This document shows, in pieces, positions 1-7,621 of a stretch of DNA of 17,000 bases. The position numbers and the translations under genes were made by a program. Within the stretch, counting starts at the first letter, position 1, and the number at the start of each line of letters is the position of its first letter. Source of the stretch: Rhodopirellula sp. (GTDB lineage Bacteria; Planctomycetota; Planctomycetia; Pirellulales; Pirellulaceae); NCBI GenBank assembly GCA_002714565.1, contig PAXU01000119.1, positions 1-17,000 of the forward strand. The letters run 5' to 3'. A model generated the notes under the pieces. The model searched no databases. It was not told the DNA's origin and saw only the letters and a program-made list of their open reading frames with translations.

Positions 1-59
1 GGAAGCTAATTTAGTTAAAATTAACCGTTAGGTTAATGTCTAACTAAGATAGACAATTA

Positions 60-88
60 AGGGCGAACAAAAAATTTTTGTTCGCCCT
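60..88. promoter_or_regulatory. Long perfect hairpin in the leader of the structural operon
   Basis: GGGCGAACAAAAA (61-73) is the exact reverse complement of TTTTTGTTCGCCC (75-87), and A60/T88 extends the stem to 14 bp. It lies about 25 bases upstream of the Shine-Dalgarno of the first gene. There is no T-run directly after it on either strand, so it is not a canonical intrinsic terminator. It could be a leader-RNA structure, a protein-binding site, or the end of an upstream transcript. The rest of 1-123 is AT-rich and no clear promoter was identified. Confidence 0.6.
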
Positions 89-123
89 AAACAAAAAAAC
101 AATAATTACGAAAGGGGGTTAAA

Positions 124-753
124 TTGCCTAGTGAGTTTGAAGAATATCTTAGGTTTAAGGAATTTCAAAAAGCCAATAAACCTAAAAAAAATAAAAAGTC
201 AAAAAAGGGAACTAAGCGAAGCGCTGAAAGTTCTATTTTTAAAGGGGTAACCGACCCCGAACGTATAGACGCGCTAGATTACTACCAAGAAGCGCGAAAT
301 ATTGAAAAAAAAGACGCCTTAAAGGGTTTATATGGCGCAGAGAAACGGGCAAGGTCTAGGGCGTTTAATAATGCAACCAAAGAAGGAATTAATTATATTA
401 AGACGGCTGACATTAACGATATTGTTTCTATGAACTTTAAGTATAAGCCAAAAGCTAAAAGCGAAAGGCGAAAAAACACGGCGGGCGCGTGGGATATACC
501 CAATAACCCCGCTTTTTACCCCGAAGATTGGGAAAAAGTAAAATCCGGTTCTAAGTGGGCGGGCGAAACTACAATTAAAGGCGCTAGCGCTTTCGGGCGT
601 GGGGCTAAGAATGTAGGAAAATCCGCTTTTACTGCGGGGAAAGATATTTTTAGCTTTGCTAGAGAAAATAAAGATTATTTTAGCCAAGATAAAAGATACG
701 ATAGGGCTAGAGATAAACAAGAAAAGAACGCGACAAATGGGCGGAAAAAATGA
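124..753 (+). CDS. Basic 209-residue protein, first gene of the structural operon
   Basis: I do not recognise a family. The start is TTG at 124, chosen because AAAGGGGG (111-118) sits five bases before it. The protein is strongly basic and begins with a Lys-rich stretch (about residues 16-32). The middle is hydrophilic with several Arg/Lys clusters. A segment at about 145-178 is rich in Gly, Ala, Lys and Phe and could form an amphipathic helix. The C-terminus is Lys/Arg-rich. No signal peptide or membrane helix is evident. The last four bases (ATGA) overlap the next start, so translation is probably coupled. The charge and the position ahead of membrane and surface genes would suit a nucleic-acid-binding virion or scaffold protein, but that is inference. 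The opposite-strand reading frame over 328-720 is a shadow. Confidence 0.85.
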   Translation: MPSEFEEYLRFKEFQKANKPKKNKKSKKGTKRSAESSIFKGVTDPERIDALDYYQEARNIEKKDALKGLYGAEKRARSRAFNNATKEGINYIKTADINDIVSMNFKYKPKAKSERRKNTAGAWDIPNNPAFYPEDWEKVKSGSKWAGETTIKGASAFGRGAKNVGKSAFTAGKDIFSFARENKDYFSQDKRYDRARDKQEKNATNGRKK

Positions 754-1040
754 AACGCGACCAAGACCGCGCAGAAAGACGGAGTGAATCCCAGACTTGG
801 AAACAAGAAAAAATCAAAATGGACGCGGATAGAATAAAGACTCAACAACGCGCTAAAACAGAGCTTGAAGCCGAAAAAGCAAAGTTCTATGAAGATGAAA
901 TAGCAAACCAAGCGCAAAGAGATAAAGACAAGCGCGCGGAAGATTTTAGATTTAAGCGCGAACAAGTTAAAACAAGGCAAGCTAAAAGAGAGTTTGACCA
1001 AAACAACCCTAGAAAATGGTATAAGGGGTTTAGGAGATAA
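750..1040 (+). CDS. 96-residue highly charged helical protein
   Basis: No family recognised. ATG at 750 overlaps the previous stop in an ATGA arrangement, which supports translational coupling. Nearly all residues are Lys, Arg, Glu, Asp, Gln or Ala with hardly any hydrophobics, so it should form one long charged helix or coiled coil. Only the C-terminal end (KWYKGFRR) is aromatic and basic. It follows the basic 209-residue protein and precedes a second small basic protein, so the three form a charged cluster at the operon head. Packaging, scaffolding or nucleic-acid binding are possible roles; the sequence alone does not decide. Confidence 0.8.
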   Translation: MKRDQDRAERRSESQTWKQEKIKMDADRIKTQQRAKTELEAEKAKFYEDEIANQAQRDKDKRAEDFRFKREQVKTRQAKREFDQNNPRKWYKGFRR

Positions 1041-1042
1041 AA

Positions 1043-1237
1043 ATGCCAATAGAATTTAAAAGAAAAAGAGATAAAGAAATAAGCGATTTTAAAAAATCTG
1101 CTAGCGAATTAAGAAAGCTAAGAGATAAAAAAGGAAGCCCGCAATATAAAAAAGCGGTTACTAAATTTAAAAAAGAAGCTAGAGAAATGCGCCAAGCCGA
1201 TAAAGCATATAAAAGAAGCTATAAGTTTAAAGGATAA
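1043..1237 (+). CDS. 64-residue basic helical protein
   Basis: No family recognised. ATG at 1043 follows a strong AGGAG (1032-1036) at good spacing and is two bases past the previous stop. The product is Lys/Arg-rich, with heptad-like spacing of Leu, Phe and Ala inside charged segments, and is predicted helical. It has no Cys, signal peptide or membrane segment. It is the third charged protein in a row and is followed immediately by a membrane protein. A small DNA-binding or scaffold role is plausible but unproven. Confidence 0.8.
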   Translation: MPIEFKRKRDKEISDFKKSASELRKLRDKKGSPQYKKAVTKFKKEAREMRQADKAYKRSYKFKG

Positions 1238-1244
1238 ATAATTA

Positions 1245-1418
1245 ATGTCATTCCCCTTTTTAATACTTGCGGGCATAAGTTGTTTAATTATGGCGGGGTC
1301 TATTCAATCGGACGCCGGCACTAATACAATACCGCTATTTTTGTGGATTATTTATTTTTTAAGCGGAACGTTTTTTTTATGGGGCGTAATAAGGGCGTTA
1401 AGGATAGTTCAAAATTGA
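1245..1418 (+). CDS. 57-residue protein with two membrane helices
   Basis: This small gene starts at ATG 1245, preceded by AAGGA (1230-1234) ten bases upstream, and ends at TGA 1416-1418. The product has two hydrophobic segments, about residues 3-18 and 29-48, joined by a short polar loop (QSDAGTNT), and a short basic tail with Arg at 50 and 53. It sits seven bases after the preceding gene, and its stop overlaps the TTG start of the next gene (TTGA). No homologue is recognised. Two-helix miniproteins of this kind are major structural proteins in some membrane-containing or spindle-shaped viruses; that parallel is only architectural. Confidence 0.75.
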   Translation: MSFPFLILAGISCLIMAGSIQSDAGTNTIPLFLWIIYFLSGTFFLWGVIRALRIVQN

Positions 1419-2569
1419 TATATATAAAAAAAAATTTAATAAAAATTTTACCCCTATATTTAGTAGGGGTTTTTTTCCTTTTTCTTAGTGGGGTTTCGCC
1501 CTTAGAAGCGCAACAACCCACGCCAACACCCCCCCCGACACCTATTCCACAGCCTTCACTTCCACCATTGAGAATTTATGAAGCCTACGGGTATGATAAT
1601 TTAGCTTCTTCAACATCAAAAGATTATTTAGTTTTAGTTAGGTATGAATTACCTATAGGCACTTCGCCATTAAGCGAGTGGTGCAAACCGGAATTTTTAG
1701 AAAATTCTACGGGTTGTGATTCTTCAATTCCAAACCCTGATTATCGATATTCCCTTAAAGACGGGCTTATTTCGGCAATATTTTACGATAAAAACGATGT
1801 TATGCACGTAGTACAGCCCAAAATTCCAAGAATAGGGAACGGATTACTAGGAATTTACGCCGACGCGCCCGCTAGTACCGATTTCGGCTTTAATGGTAGT
1901 TTATTACCGTCGAAAGTATGTTTAGTTTTAAGCGATTCGTACTTTATTCCTTACCCTAATAGTAATAACTATAATTGTGTAAATGTTCAAAATGAAGCTA
2001 ACGGCACTATAAGCCTAGCTAATCAAGTTTCTAGCGATACGGGAATTTTATACGACCTAGAAACCGAAATAGGTTTACCGCTACATACTTTAGTCAGCGC
2101 TAACGGTAAGGTAACCCCGTCGGGTCAGGTTTATTTAGAAGAAGCGTTAAGCGGAATTGTAACAATAGCCCGAAACGGTAACAATGAAACGGTTTTTCAA
2201 TTAGGGGTTAATAGACCTAATCAAAATTTTGACCCCGTAGGCTATAACGTACCCTTACAGGCTTCAATAGACCAAGAACTTAACAGCAGTAAAGTACAGG
2301 CTAATTTAGACATGGTAAGCGGGCAATATTTAGGTTTTGACAATGGCGCAATTACAGGCGGAATAATATTTTTAGTTTTGGCTATAGTTGTGGCTATAGT
2401 AACTATGGCAACCACAAAAAATGGTACGATGGCTTTAATTATGTTTGCGGTTACTATGTTGCCTAGTATTTTCGTGGGTGGCTTAAGTGTTGCCTTTGTA
2501 TTTACCTTTTTATCTATATTTATAGTTATCGGTTCTTGGTTTTGGATTCGGAAAGCGGGGGCAAGCTAG
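1415..2569 (+). CDS. Exported surface protein with three C-terminal membrane helices
   Basis: Start placed at TTG 1415: it overlaps the previous stop (TTGA), has AAGGA (1400-1404) ten bases upstream, and gives a clean signal peptide with a basic N-region, a hydrophobic core and a likely cleavage after LEA. Starts at ATG 1379 or near 1343 would only add a polar extension. The mature protein begins with a Pro/Thr-rich linker (PTPTPPPTP), then a roughly 260-residue ectodomain with four Cys, then three closely spaced membrane helices in the last 70 residues, ending WIRKAGAS. The family is unknown. The plan (exported N-terminus, ectodomain, C-terminal triple helix) matches the lectin-like protein at 3132. 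The linker is encoded partly by a C8 run (1529-1536). A virion membrane or envelope protein is the best guess. Confidence 0.8.
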   Translation: MIYIKKNLIKILPLYLVGVFFLFLSGVSPLEAQQPTPTPPPTPIPQPSLPPLRIYEAYGYDNLASSTSKDYLVLVRYELPIGTSPLSEWCKPEFLENSTGCDSSIPNPDYRYSLKDGLISAIFYDKNDVMHVVQPKIPRIGNGLLGIYADAPASTDFGFNGSLLPSKVCLVLSDSYFIPYPNSNNYNCVNVQNEANGTISLANQVSSDTGILYDLETEIGLPLHTLVSANGKVTPSGQVYLEEALSGIVTIARNGNNETVFQLGVNRPNQNFDPVGYNVPLQASIDQELNSSKVQANLDMVSGQYLGFDNGAITGGIIFLVLAIVVAIVTMATTKNGTMALIMFAVTMLPSIFVGGLSVAFVFTFLSIFIVIGSWFWIRKAGAS

Positions 2570-3132
2570 TGAATTACAAATTAATCGGTTCTTTAGTAAT
2601 GCCTTATTTAATGATAGGGATTTTAGGCACGGTAGCGGGCGAAACCTACTCATCTAGCCCTAGTGGCGACGACGCCCTATTAAACACGGTTTTAGACGTT
2701 CAAATAGCTAGTTCAGACGAAGCCGACGCCAATAATAACGCCATTCAAGGGGGTTTTAGTTTTATTACAGACGCGACCGGTAATTTATTCGGTTGGACAA
2801 AATATATTTATTCTGTAAGTACCTTAAATTATTCGTGGTGGTCTAAATGTAAAGAATCGAACGATTTTCACATGGGTTACGAAAACGGCACTAGCGTAAT
2901 AAGCGGAACGCCAAGAATAGAAAGTACGGGCGAGTGTTACGAAAACATAGACGGAACGATAGAAAAAGGCGCGCCGTTGGCGTTTAGACTTGTAAGGTGG
3001 ATTATTGTAATTATGGGTATACCGGCTTTAGTAGTGTTAGGCTTCAAGAGTGCGGAACTATTTGCAAGATTTATTCAAGGTGTCGGGTCAAGTATAGGCG
3101 GATTAACTAATTTAGTGCGGGGGTGGTTCTAA
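2569..3132 (+). CDS. 187-residue membrane protein with a small ectodomain
   Basis: Start GTG 2569 overlaps the previous stop by one base (TAGTG) and follows GGGGG (2557-2561). A longer reading from 2536 would only add a polar tail, so GTG is preferred. A hydrophobic N-terminal helix or signal (about residues 4-22) is followed by a polar domain of about 115 residues. Its two Cys could form a disulfide outside the cytoplasm. A second membrane helix (about 141-162, IIVIMGIPALVVLG) and an amphipathic tail with Gly and Phe come last. The stop overlaps the next ATG by one base (TAATG). It is probably made in fixed ratio with its neighbours and may bridge them in the membrane. No family recognised. 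Confidence 0.8.
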   Translation: MNYKLIGSLVMPYLMIGILGTVAGETYSSSPSGDDALLNTVLDVQIASSDEADANNNAIQGGFSFITDATGNLFGWTKYIYSVSTLNYSWWSKCKESNDFHMGYENGTSVISGTPRIESTGECYENIDGTIEKGAPLAFRLVRWIIVIMGIPALVVLGFKSAELFARFIQGVGSSIGGLTNLVRGWF

Positions 3133-4649
3133 TGGAATTTTTAAAAAAATATAGCCCGAACAAAAATTTTAAGCTAAAAGACACGCCCAAAAAATACTCT
3201 TTAGGCTTTTTAGCGCTATTTATTTTTTTGTTCGCCCTTTCTTTTTCGTTTTATAACAAACCATGTTCTATTTATGCCGTAAGCCCTTCGGATTATTGTT
3301 ATAAATTTGACATAAATATTACTAATACAACGGGCGCAGACCTAGAAACGCAACCGGTTTTATTGTCTAATGTTGATATTAATTCTTGGATAAATGGATT
3401 TGATTATATAGACCCTTTCGGGTGGCAAATATATCCTTATGTGTCTAGTTTAGCTAATGAAGAAAAAGTATTACTTCAAGACTTAACAAGTTTATCGGCG
3501 AATCAATGGTATGTAATTCCAGATTTAAAAAACGGCGACAATTCCTTAAATGTTTTATTAGGCGCAAACCAAACAAATAATATATACAGAAATCAAGGCT
3601 TTTTTTTCGATAAAGAAGATTATGTACAGGTTTTGGATAGTTCCGATTTTAACAACGATAATTTTTATTTTAAAATTGATTTTAATTATAAAACCCCCCA
3701 TTCTTTGCAAACTGACGATATGATGATTTTTGAAAAATACGATGAAAGTTTGTATACGGGTGTTAAATTATTCATAGAACACTCGCCAACAACATACGAC
3801 ACTATAAGAATAAAAGGTTTAGTTAATACGACTTCAATAACTAGCGCGTATTTTGTTCCTAGTGGAAATGAAACCTTAGAATTTTGGCTAGACGGCAACA
3901 CTCTAAATTTAATAGCTAATGGGGTTCAAGTAAGCCAATCCCCCGCCGTTTATACTCCTAATACCCAAGATTTATATATAGGGGTAAATGAACCTATAAC
4001 AACCGCTAAGGAAAATTATTTAAAGAAAGTTGAAATATTAGATTTTTGGGCGCAATTTGGCGCACTTTGTAACGCGTTTTGTACGCCTATAATGACATTA
4101 GGATTCAATCCTAATGATATTACCCAAACTTCCGAAGTTCCGCCTATGTATGCGGGAACTATTGACGATATATCTAGTCAAGGAAACACCAACAACGGCG
4201 CTTATTACATGGATAGAAGCCAAGCGGGTATAAATGTAACAACAAGTATTATTACATCTTCCACCGCGTCGGGGTCTACTGTTTTCAATCAATCAACAAC
4301 TAATATTATAGGTAATTGGTGGGGGGATAATAACCCTAATAGTTTAACCGGTGGAAATAGTAACTTTTTGGGATTAAGTTTTTTAAATGTTGATTTTTAC
4401 CCTACTAGCGCGTCGGGGTTGCGACTTCCGCCGTTGGCGTGGTATAGCCTTTGGGCTACGGCTTTCGGGTTTATATTTGCGATAGGTTCTTATTGGGTAT
4501 TTAGAAATATACCGGCTTCTTTATTTGCTTCTTCTATTCCTTTGATACTTTTTCAAGCGCAAGGGCTAGTTTACGCGTGGTTCGTAGTGGTGTATTTCTT
4601 GGTGTTATTTGCTATTTATTCTTCTAGTTTATGGATAGAAAGAACTTAA
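3132..4649 (+). CDS. Membrane-anchored LamG-like lectin-fold surface protein
   Basis: Start ATG 3132 is coupled to the previous stop (TAATG) with GGGGG (3119-3123) upstream. A basic cytoplasmic N-terminus is followed by one membrane helix or uncleaved signal (about residues 23-41). The N-terminal ectodomain (about 55-105) has the pattern FDINITNTTGADLETQPVLL followed by Trp-rich strands, resembling the DUF2341-type module found before lectin folds. Residues about 150-290 look like a concanavalin A/LamG-type beta sandwich (alternating beta strands, FYFKIDFNY, DLYIGVNEP). A Gly/Asn/Ser-rich segment comes next. Three membrane helices close the protein (about 430-502). The domain calls rest on pattern recognition. 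Carbohydrate or receptor binding on a virion or cell surface is likely but inferred. Confidence 0.78.
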   Translation: MEFLKKYSPNKNFKLKDTPKKYSLGFLALFIFLFALSFSFYNKPCSIYAVSPSDYCYKFDINITNTTGADLETQPVLLSNVDINSWINGFDYIDPFGWQIYPYVSSLANEEKVLLQDLTSLSANQWYVIPDLKNGDNSLNVLLGANQTNNIYRNQGFFFDKEDYVQVLDSSDFNNDNFYFKIDFNYKTPHSLQTDDMMIFEKYDESLYTGVKLFIEHSPTTYDTIRIKGLVNTTSITSAYFVPSGNETLEFWLDGNTLNLIANGVQVSQSPAVYTPNTQDLYIGVNEPITTAKENYLKKVEILDFWAQFGALCNAFCTPIMTLGFNPNDITQTSEVPPMYAGTIDDISSQGNTNNGAYYMDRSQAGINVTTSIITSSTASGSTVFNQSTTNIIGNWWGDNNPNSLTGGNSNFLGLSFLNVDFYPTSASGLRLPPLAWYSLWATAFGFIFAIGSYWVFRNIPASLFASSIPLILFQAQGLVYAWFVVVYFLVLFAIYSSSLWIERT

Positions 4650-4686
4650 AAAATGATATATATTTATAAAAAAGGATAGGTTTTTA

Positions 4687-4785
4687 ATGGTAACAAAAGA
4701 ATTTTATATAGGTCTAGCCATGTTATTAGGCGCTATTTCTGTAGGGGTGGCGATTGGTTGGGCGACTTGCGGGGCAATAACATGA
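4687..4785 (+). CDS. 32-residue single-helix membrane protein
   Basis: ATG 4687 is preceded by AAAGGATAGG (4671-4680). The stop TGA (4783-4785) overlaps the start of the large fibre gene in an ATGA arrangement. After a short polar N-terminus (MVTKEF) almost the whole protein is one Gly/Ala-rich membrane helix, with a single Cys near the end. The small residues G, A and S recur at helix-packing spacing (LLGAISVGVAIG), which suits tight helix-helix packing. It is too short for family recognition. Candidates are a fibre-associated anchor, a minor coat-like protein, or a short leader peptide that couples translation to the fibre. Confidence 0.65.
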   Translation: MVTKEFYIGLAMLLGAISVGVAIGWATCGAIT

Positions 4786-7448
4786 AAAAAATATTAAGTA
4801 AATTAGATAGTTTTTATATACCTTTCGACACGGGAAAAATGGCACTATTTTTTAGTATATTGGCTTTAGCTTATGTGGCTAGCGCTTCAAATACGCCGTG
4901 TTTATCTGCTAATACTTGCGCGGTGGGTTCTGACCCTGTTTTTGAAGATAACGTAGGAGTAAAGGGCGGAACGGCTTTCACGGCTACTATTGACGCTTCT
5001 TTAATAACTAATGATAGAAATATACAACTACCGGACACGGACGGAATTTTGGCGGTAACTTCTACCCTAGCGGGCAATAAAATGCTAAGAACTAATGTTA
5101 GCGGGGAAATAGAAGTAGATTCAACTACTTACCCCGTAACCTTATCCCCTGATTTACCTTTATACACTAGCGCAACCGGCGAAGTTACGGCGGGCGCTTT
5201 TGATGTTACTTTATTAGGCGTTGGAACGGGAACTTCTAACCAAGTCTTAACCGTAGGCGGGGGAAGTGCCTTAACTTGGTCTACAATTACAGGCGTGCCA
5301 ACTTTAACGGCTAATAAACCCCTTATTTCTGATGGTTTAGGCGCATTAACAACCGCAAGCCTAACCGCCGATAAAATTATGGTTACTGACACTAACGGAA
5401 ATTTAGACACTACAAGCGTTTATCCTTTAAGTTTTAGCGCCAATAAACCGGTAGTAACCGACGCGGTGGGAAACTTAACCGATATAACTTTAAATGCTAA
5501 CGAACCCGTAATAACTGACGGTAACGGGAATTTAGCAACTAGCTTAATAAACCCTACTACAGATATAGCAGTAGGTTCTGCCACGGAAGGACAAATACTA
5601 GAAGTAGGCTCAGGTAGTGCCTTAGTGTGGGCTAACCCAAGTGGTGGCGGTTCAGTAAGTCTAACAGCTAAAGGGCCTATTACGGGTGGGCGTGTAGTTG
5701 CGGGTATTGTTGATTCAAATGAACTAAAGGTAGAAAATATTACATCTTTTCAAAGTTCAGTCAATGATACTGATTATAATTCAACTGATTCTTGGGCAAG
5801 CGACCAAAGATATAACCATTATAACGCTATTGCTAATAAATATCTTCAATGTTTCAGTGATAGTGGTTATATGAAGTGTAGAACAGGTTCATTTAATGCA
5901 ACAACAAATGAAATTACGTGGGATACAGAAGTTCAAGTAAGTTCATACGTTAATTACTTAAACGCTAATGCTTTGCCTTATGTATGTGCTTATGCAGATG
6001 ATTCCGCACATAATTATTATATTTGTACTCTAAGAACATCTAGTTCAAATGATAACTATATTCGTTATGTTTCTTTTTACATAGATTCTACAGGGCAACT
6101 TCAAGTAGGGGATAATAGTGGTCGTTTTTGTTGGGGTAACTATTCTTACACTTATGGAAATTGTGGTACAGCCTTGCCTGTTTGGGATATGCAGACTAAT
6201 ACTTGGGTAATAGTTAGCGCAGTTAATGGGGATAGTTCAACTAATGGTACAACTTCCGATTGGGGTATAGTTATAAGTACAAATTTCGTTCCTAATTCTA
6301 ACTCTACCTGTAATGGTGTTAATTGTGGATTTCCTTCTGTTTATGACAATGCTTTAAAAGTAAATGGACCATATAGCAATACTAATTCTTTTAATTCTAC
6401 ATATTGGCAAGTGGCTTTAGACCAAAGAAACACAGGTTATAACAGACTTCACGCCGTAGCTTTAGATAATGGAGATAGTAATGATTACGAATATGCTATT
6501 ATTTCAAAAGCTGATTCATCAGGTAGTGGGGGAAATATGGAAGACGCCGGTTGGTCGGCTGTTCATCTTGAAAGATATAGTATCGGCGGTTCTTTTTTTA
6601 CAGGTCCGGTTATAGAAAACTTTAATGATAAATCAGTAAATACAGGAACAGTAAACCAATTTTGCGGTGGAAACACTAATAATGTAGATTCACTTCACGA
6701 TAACGTATATGGTCAAGGTACTACTGATGTAGGATTTTATTTTATATATACCTGTACAGAAAACACAAGTTATGGCGGAAGTGGAATATATAGTATTTAT
6801 GGTAACTTTTTTGAACCAAATCCAGCTACTAACACACTTGATATGGCAAATGCGGAATCAATAAGACTTTGGGAAACAAACAGTTCAGTTTTTGGTGGGG
6901 GTTTGGGTACATCAAATCAATACTTTACTAGCTTTAAGAGTATGTTTAAAGATGATGTAATAGTTATAGGTGGTGCAAACTATATGGCTGAACCTGACGG
7001 CACTTATTTAGGTTGTAATAGTAGTTATTATTGTGGTGGAACAATAGTAACTCAATGGAACTCAACTAAAACAGGGTTTACACCATTATCATTTAAAGCT
7101 TATAGACCAAATGATTATGCTTATGCTAACCCAATCTATAATTCAGATGAAGATATATTTACATTTTATTTTACAAATGTTTCAAGTGGTAATGGTATGG
7201 GTTATATAACACCTACTATAGATAAAAATAGGGGTTCATGGTTAGGATTTGTAAAAGATTCTGCAACTGATGGGGATATTGTAACAGTAAATATAATATC
7301 AGGTAAAGCCACGGGATTAACCGGACTTGTAGCGGGTACAAATTATTACGTAGGGGGAGATGGTTCTCTATCAATTTCGGGGGAATCTTCAAATCAATTT
7401 TGTAAGGCTATAAATACTACAGAATGTTTAATAACTAAAATAAACTAA
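4782..7448 (+). CDS. 888-residue membrane-anchored fibre/adhesin with tail-fibre motifs
   Basis: Start ATG 4782 is set by GCGGGG (4769-4774) and overlap with the upstream stop. Residues about 16-35 form a signal or anchor. The head carries a phage-fibre signature (RNIQLPDTDGILAV). Then come about six imperfect repeats of roughly 22 residues of the type ANKPVVTDxxGNL, and two copies of the GTSNQVLTVGGGSALTW element common in tail fibres. The centre (about 310-840) is beta-rich, aromatic and Asn/Ser-rich. The protein has 16 Cys, most in closely spaced pairs, so disulfides are likely. The C-terminus has the fibre-tip pattern DGDIVTV...GLTGLVAGTNYYV. It is probably the receptor-binding protein of a virion. 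An N-terminal membrane anchor and the lack of tail genes are unusual for this class. The central part differs in base composition (see findings). Confidence 0.85.
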   Translation: MKKILSKLDSFYIPFDTGKMALFFSILALAYVASASNTPCLSANTCAVGSDPVFEDNVGVKGGTAFTATIDASLITNDRNIQLPDTDGILAVTSTLAGNKMLRTNVSGEIEVDSTTYPVTLSPDLPLYTSATGEVTAGAFDVTLLGVGTGTSNQVLTVGGGSALTWSTITGVPTLTANKPLISDGLGALTTASLTADKIMVTDTNGNLDTTSVYPLSFSANKPVVTDAVGNLTDITLNANEPVITDGNGNLATSLINPTTDIAVGSATEGQILEVGSGSALVWANPSGGGSVSLTAKGPITGGRVVAGIVDSNELKVENITSFQSSVNDTDYNSTDSWASDQRYNHYNAIANKYLQCFSDSGYMKCRTGSFNATTNEITWDTEVQVSSYVNYLNANALPYVCAYADDSAHNYYICTLRTSSSNDNYIRYVSFYIDSTGQLQVGDNSGRFCWGNYSYTYGNCGTALPVWDMQTNTWVIVSAVNGDSSTNGTTSDWGIVISTNFVPNSNSTCNGVNCGFPSVYDNALKVNGPYSNTNSFNSTYWQVALDQRNTGYNRLHAVALDNGDSNDYEYAIISKADSSGSGGNMEDAGWSAVHLERYSIGGSFFTGPVIENFNDKSVNTGTVNQFCGGNTNNVDSLHDNVYGQGTTDVGFYFIYTCTENTSYGGSGIYSIYGNFFEPNPATNTLDMANAESIRLWETNSSVFGGGLGTSNQYFTSFKSMFKDDVIVIGGANYMAEPDGTYLGCNSSYYCGGTIVTQWNSTKTGFTPLSFKAYRPNDYAYANPIYNSDEDIFTFYFTNVSSGNGMGYITPTIDKNRGSWLGFVKDSATDGDIVTVNIISGKATGLTGLVAGTNYYVGGDGSLSISGESSNQFCKAINTTECLITKIN
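5065..5556 (+). repeat. Degenerate 22-residue tandem repeats in the fibre gene
   Basis: The encoded protein repeats a unit of about 20-23 residues with consensus L-x-A-N-K-P-V-V-T-D-x-x-G-N-L-T-T. The clearest units start near 5304, 5361, 5429 and 5491, and two more diverged units lie at 5065-5205. Similar short beta repeats form shafts of phage fibres. The DNA copies have diverged, so this is an old protein repeat rather than a recent DNA duplication. Confidence 0.7.
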
Positions 7449-7461
7449 GGCAAGCTAAAAA

Positions 7462-7602
7462 ATGGTAACTAAGAACCCTACTAAGCCAAATAAGACACGA
7501 TTTTACAAAAATAAGTATATACACACCCCCGCGCTATATGGGGCAACCTTATACGGGCTTATTTGGGCATATAAAAACTTAAAAATAGCTAAAAAATACT
7601 AA
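7462..7602 (+). CDS. 46-residue basic single-helix membrane protein
   Basis: ATG 7462 lies 13 bases after the fibre stop with AAGG (7447-7450) upstream; TAA is at 7600-7602. The N-terminal half is basic and polar (MVTKNPTKPNKTRFYKNK). It is followed by a hydrophobic, Gly/Ala/Tyr-containing helix (PALYGATLYGLIWAY) and a Lys-rich tail. The N-terminal MVTK matches that of the 32-residue protein at 4687. A single-helix anchor or minor virion protein is a reasonable guess; no family is recognised. Confidence 0.65.
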   Translation: MVTKNPTKPNKTRFYKNKYIHTPALYGATLYGLIWAYKNLKIAKKY

Positions 7603-7621
7603 TTTAGGGGGTTTTTAGCTT

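Noticed and set aside
328..1049. Long open frames on the minus strand opposite the first three genes
   Set aside because: They mirror Lys/Glu-rich coding sequence on the plus strand, lack ribosome sites, and the plus genes are tightly coupled with good sites.
4871..5410. Two minus-strand open frames inside the fibre gene
   Set aside because: Antisense shadows of the repeat region; no ribosome site or recognisable protein pattern.
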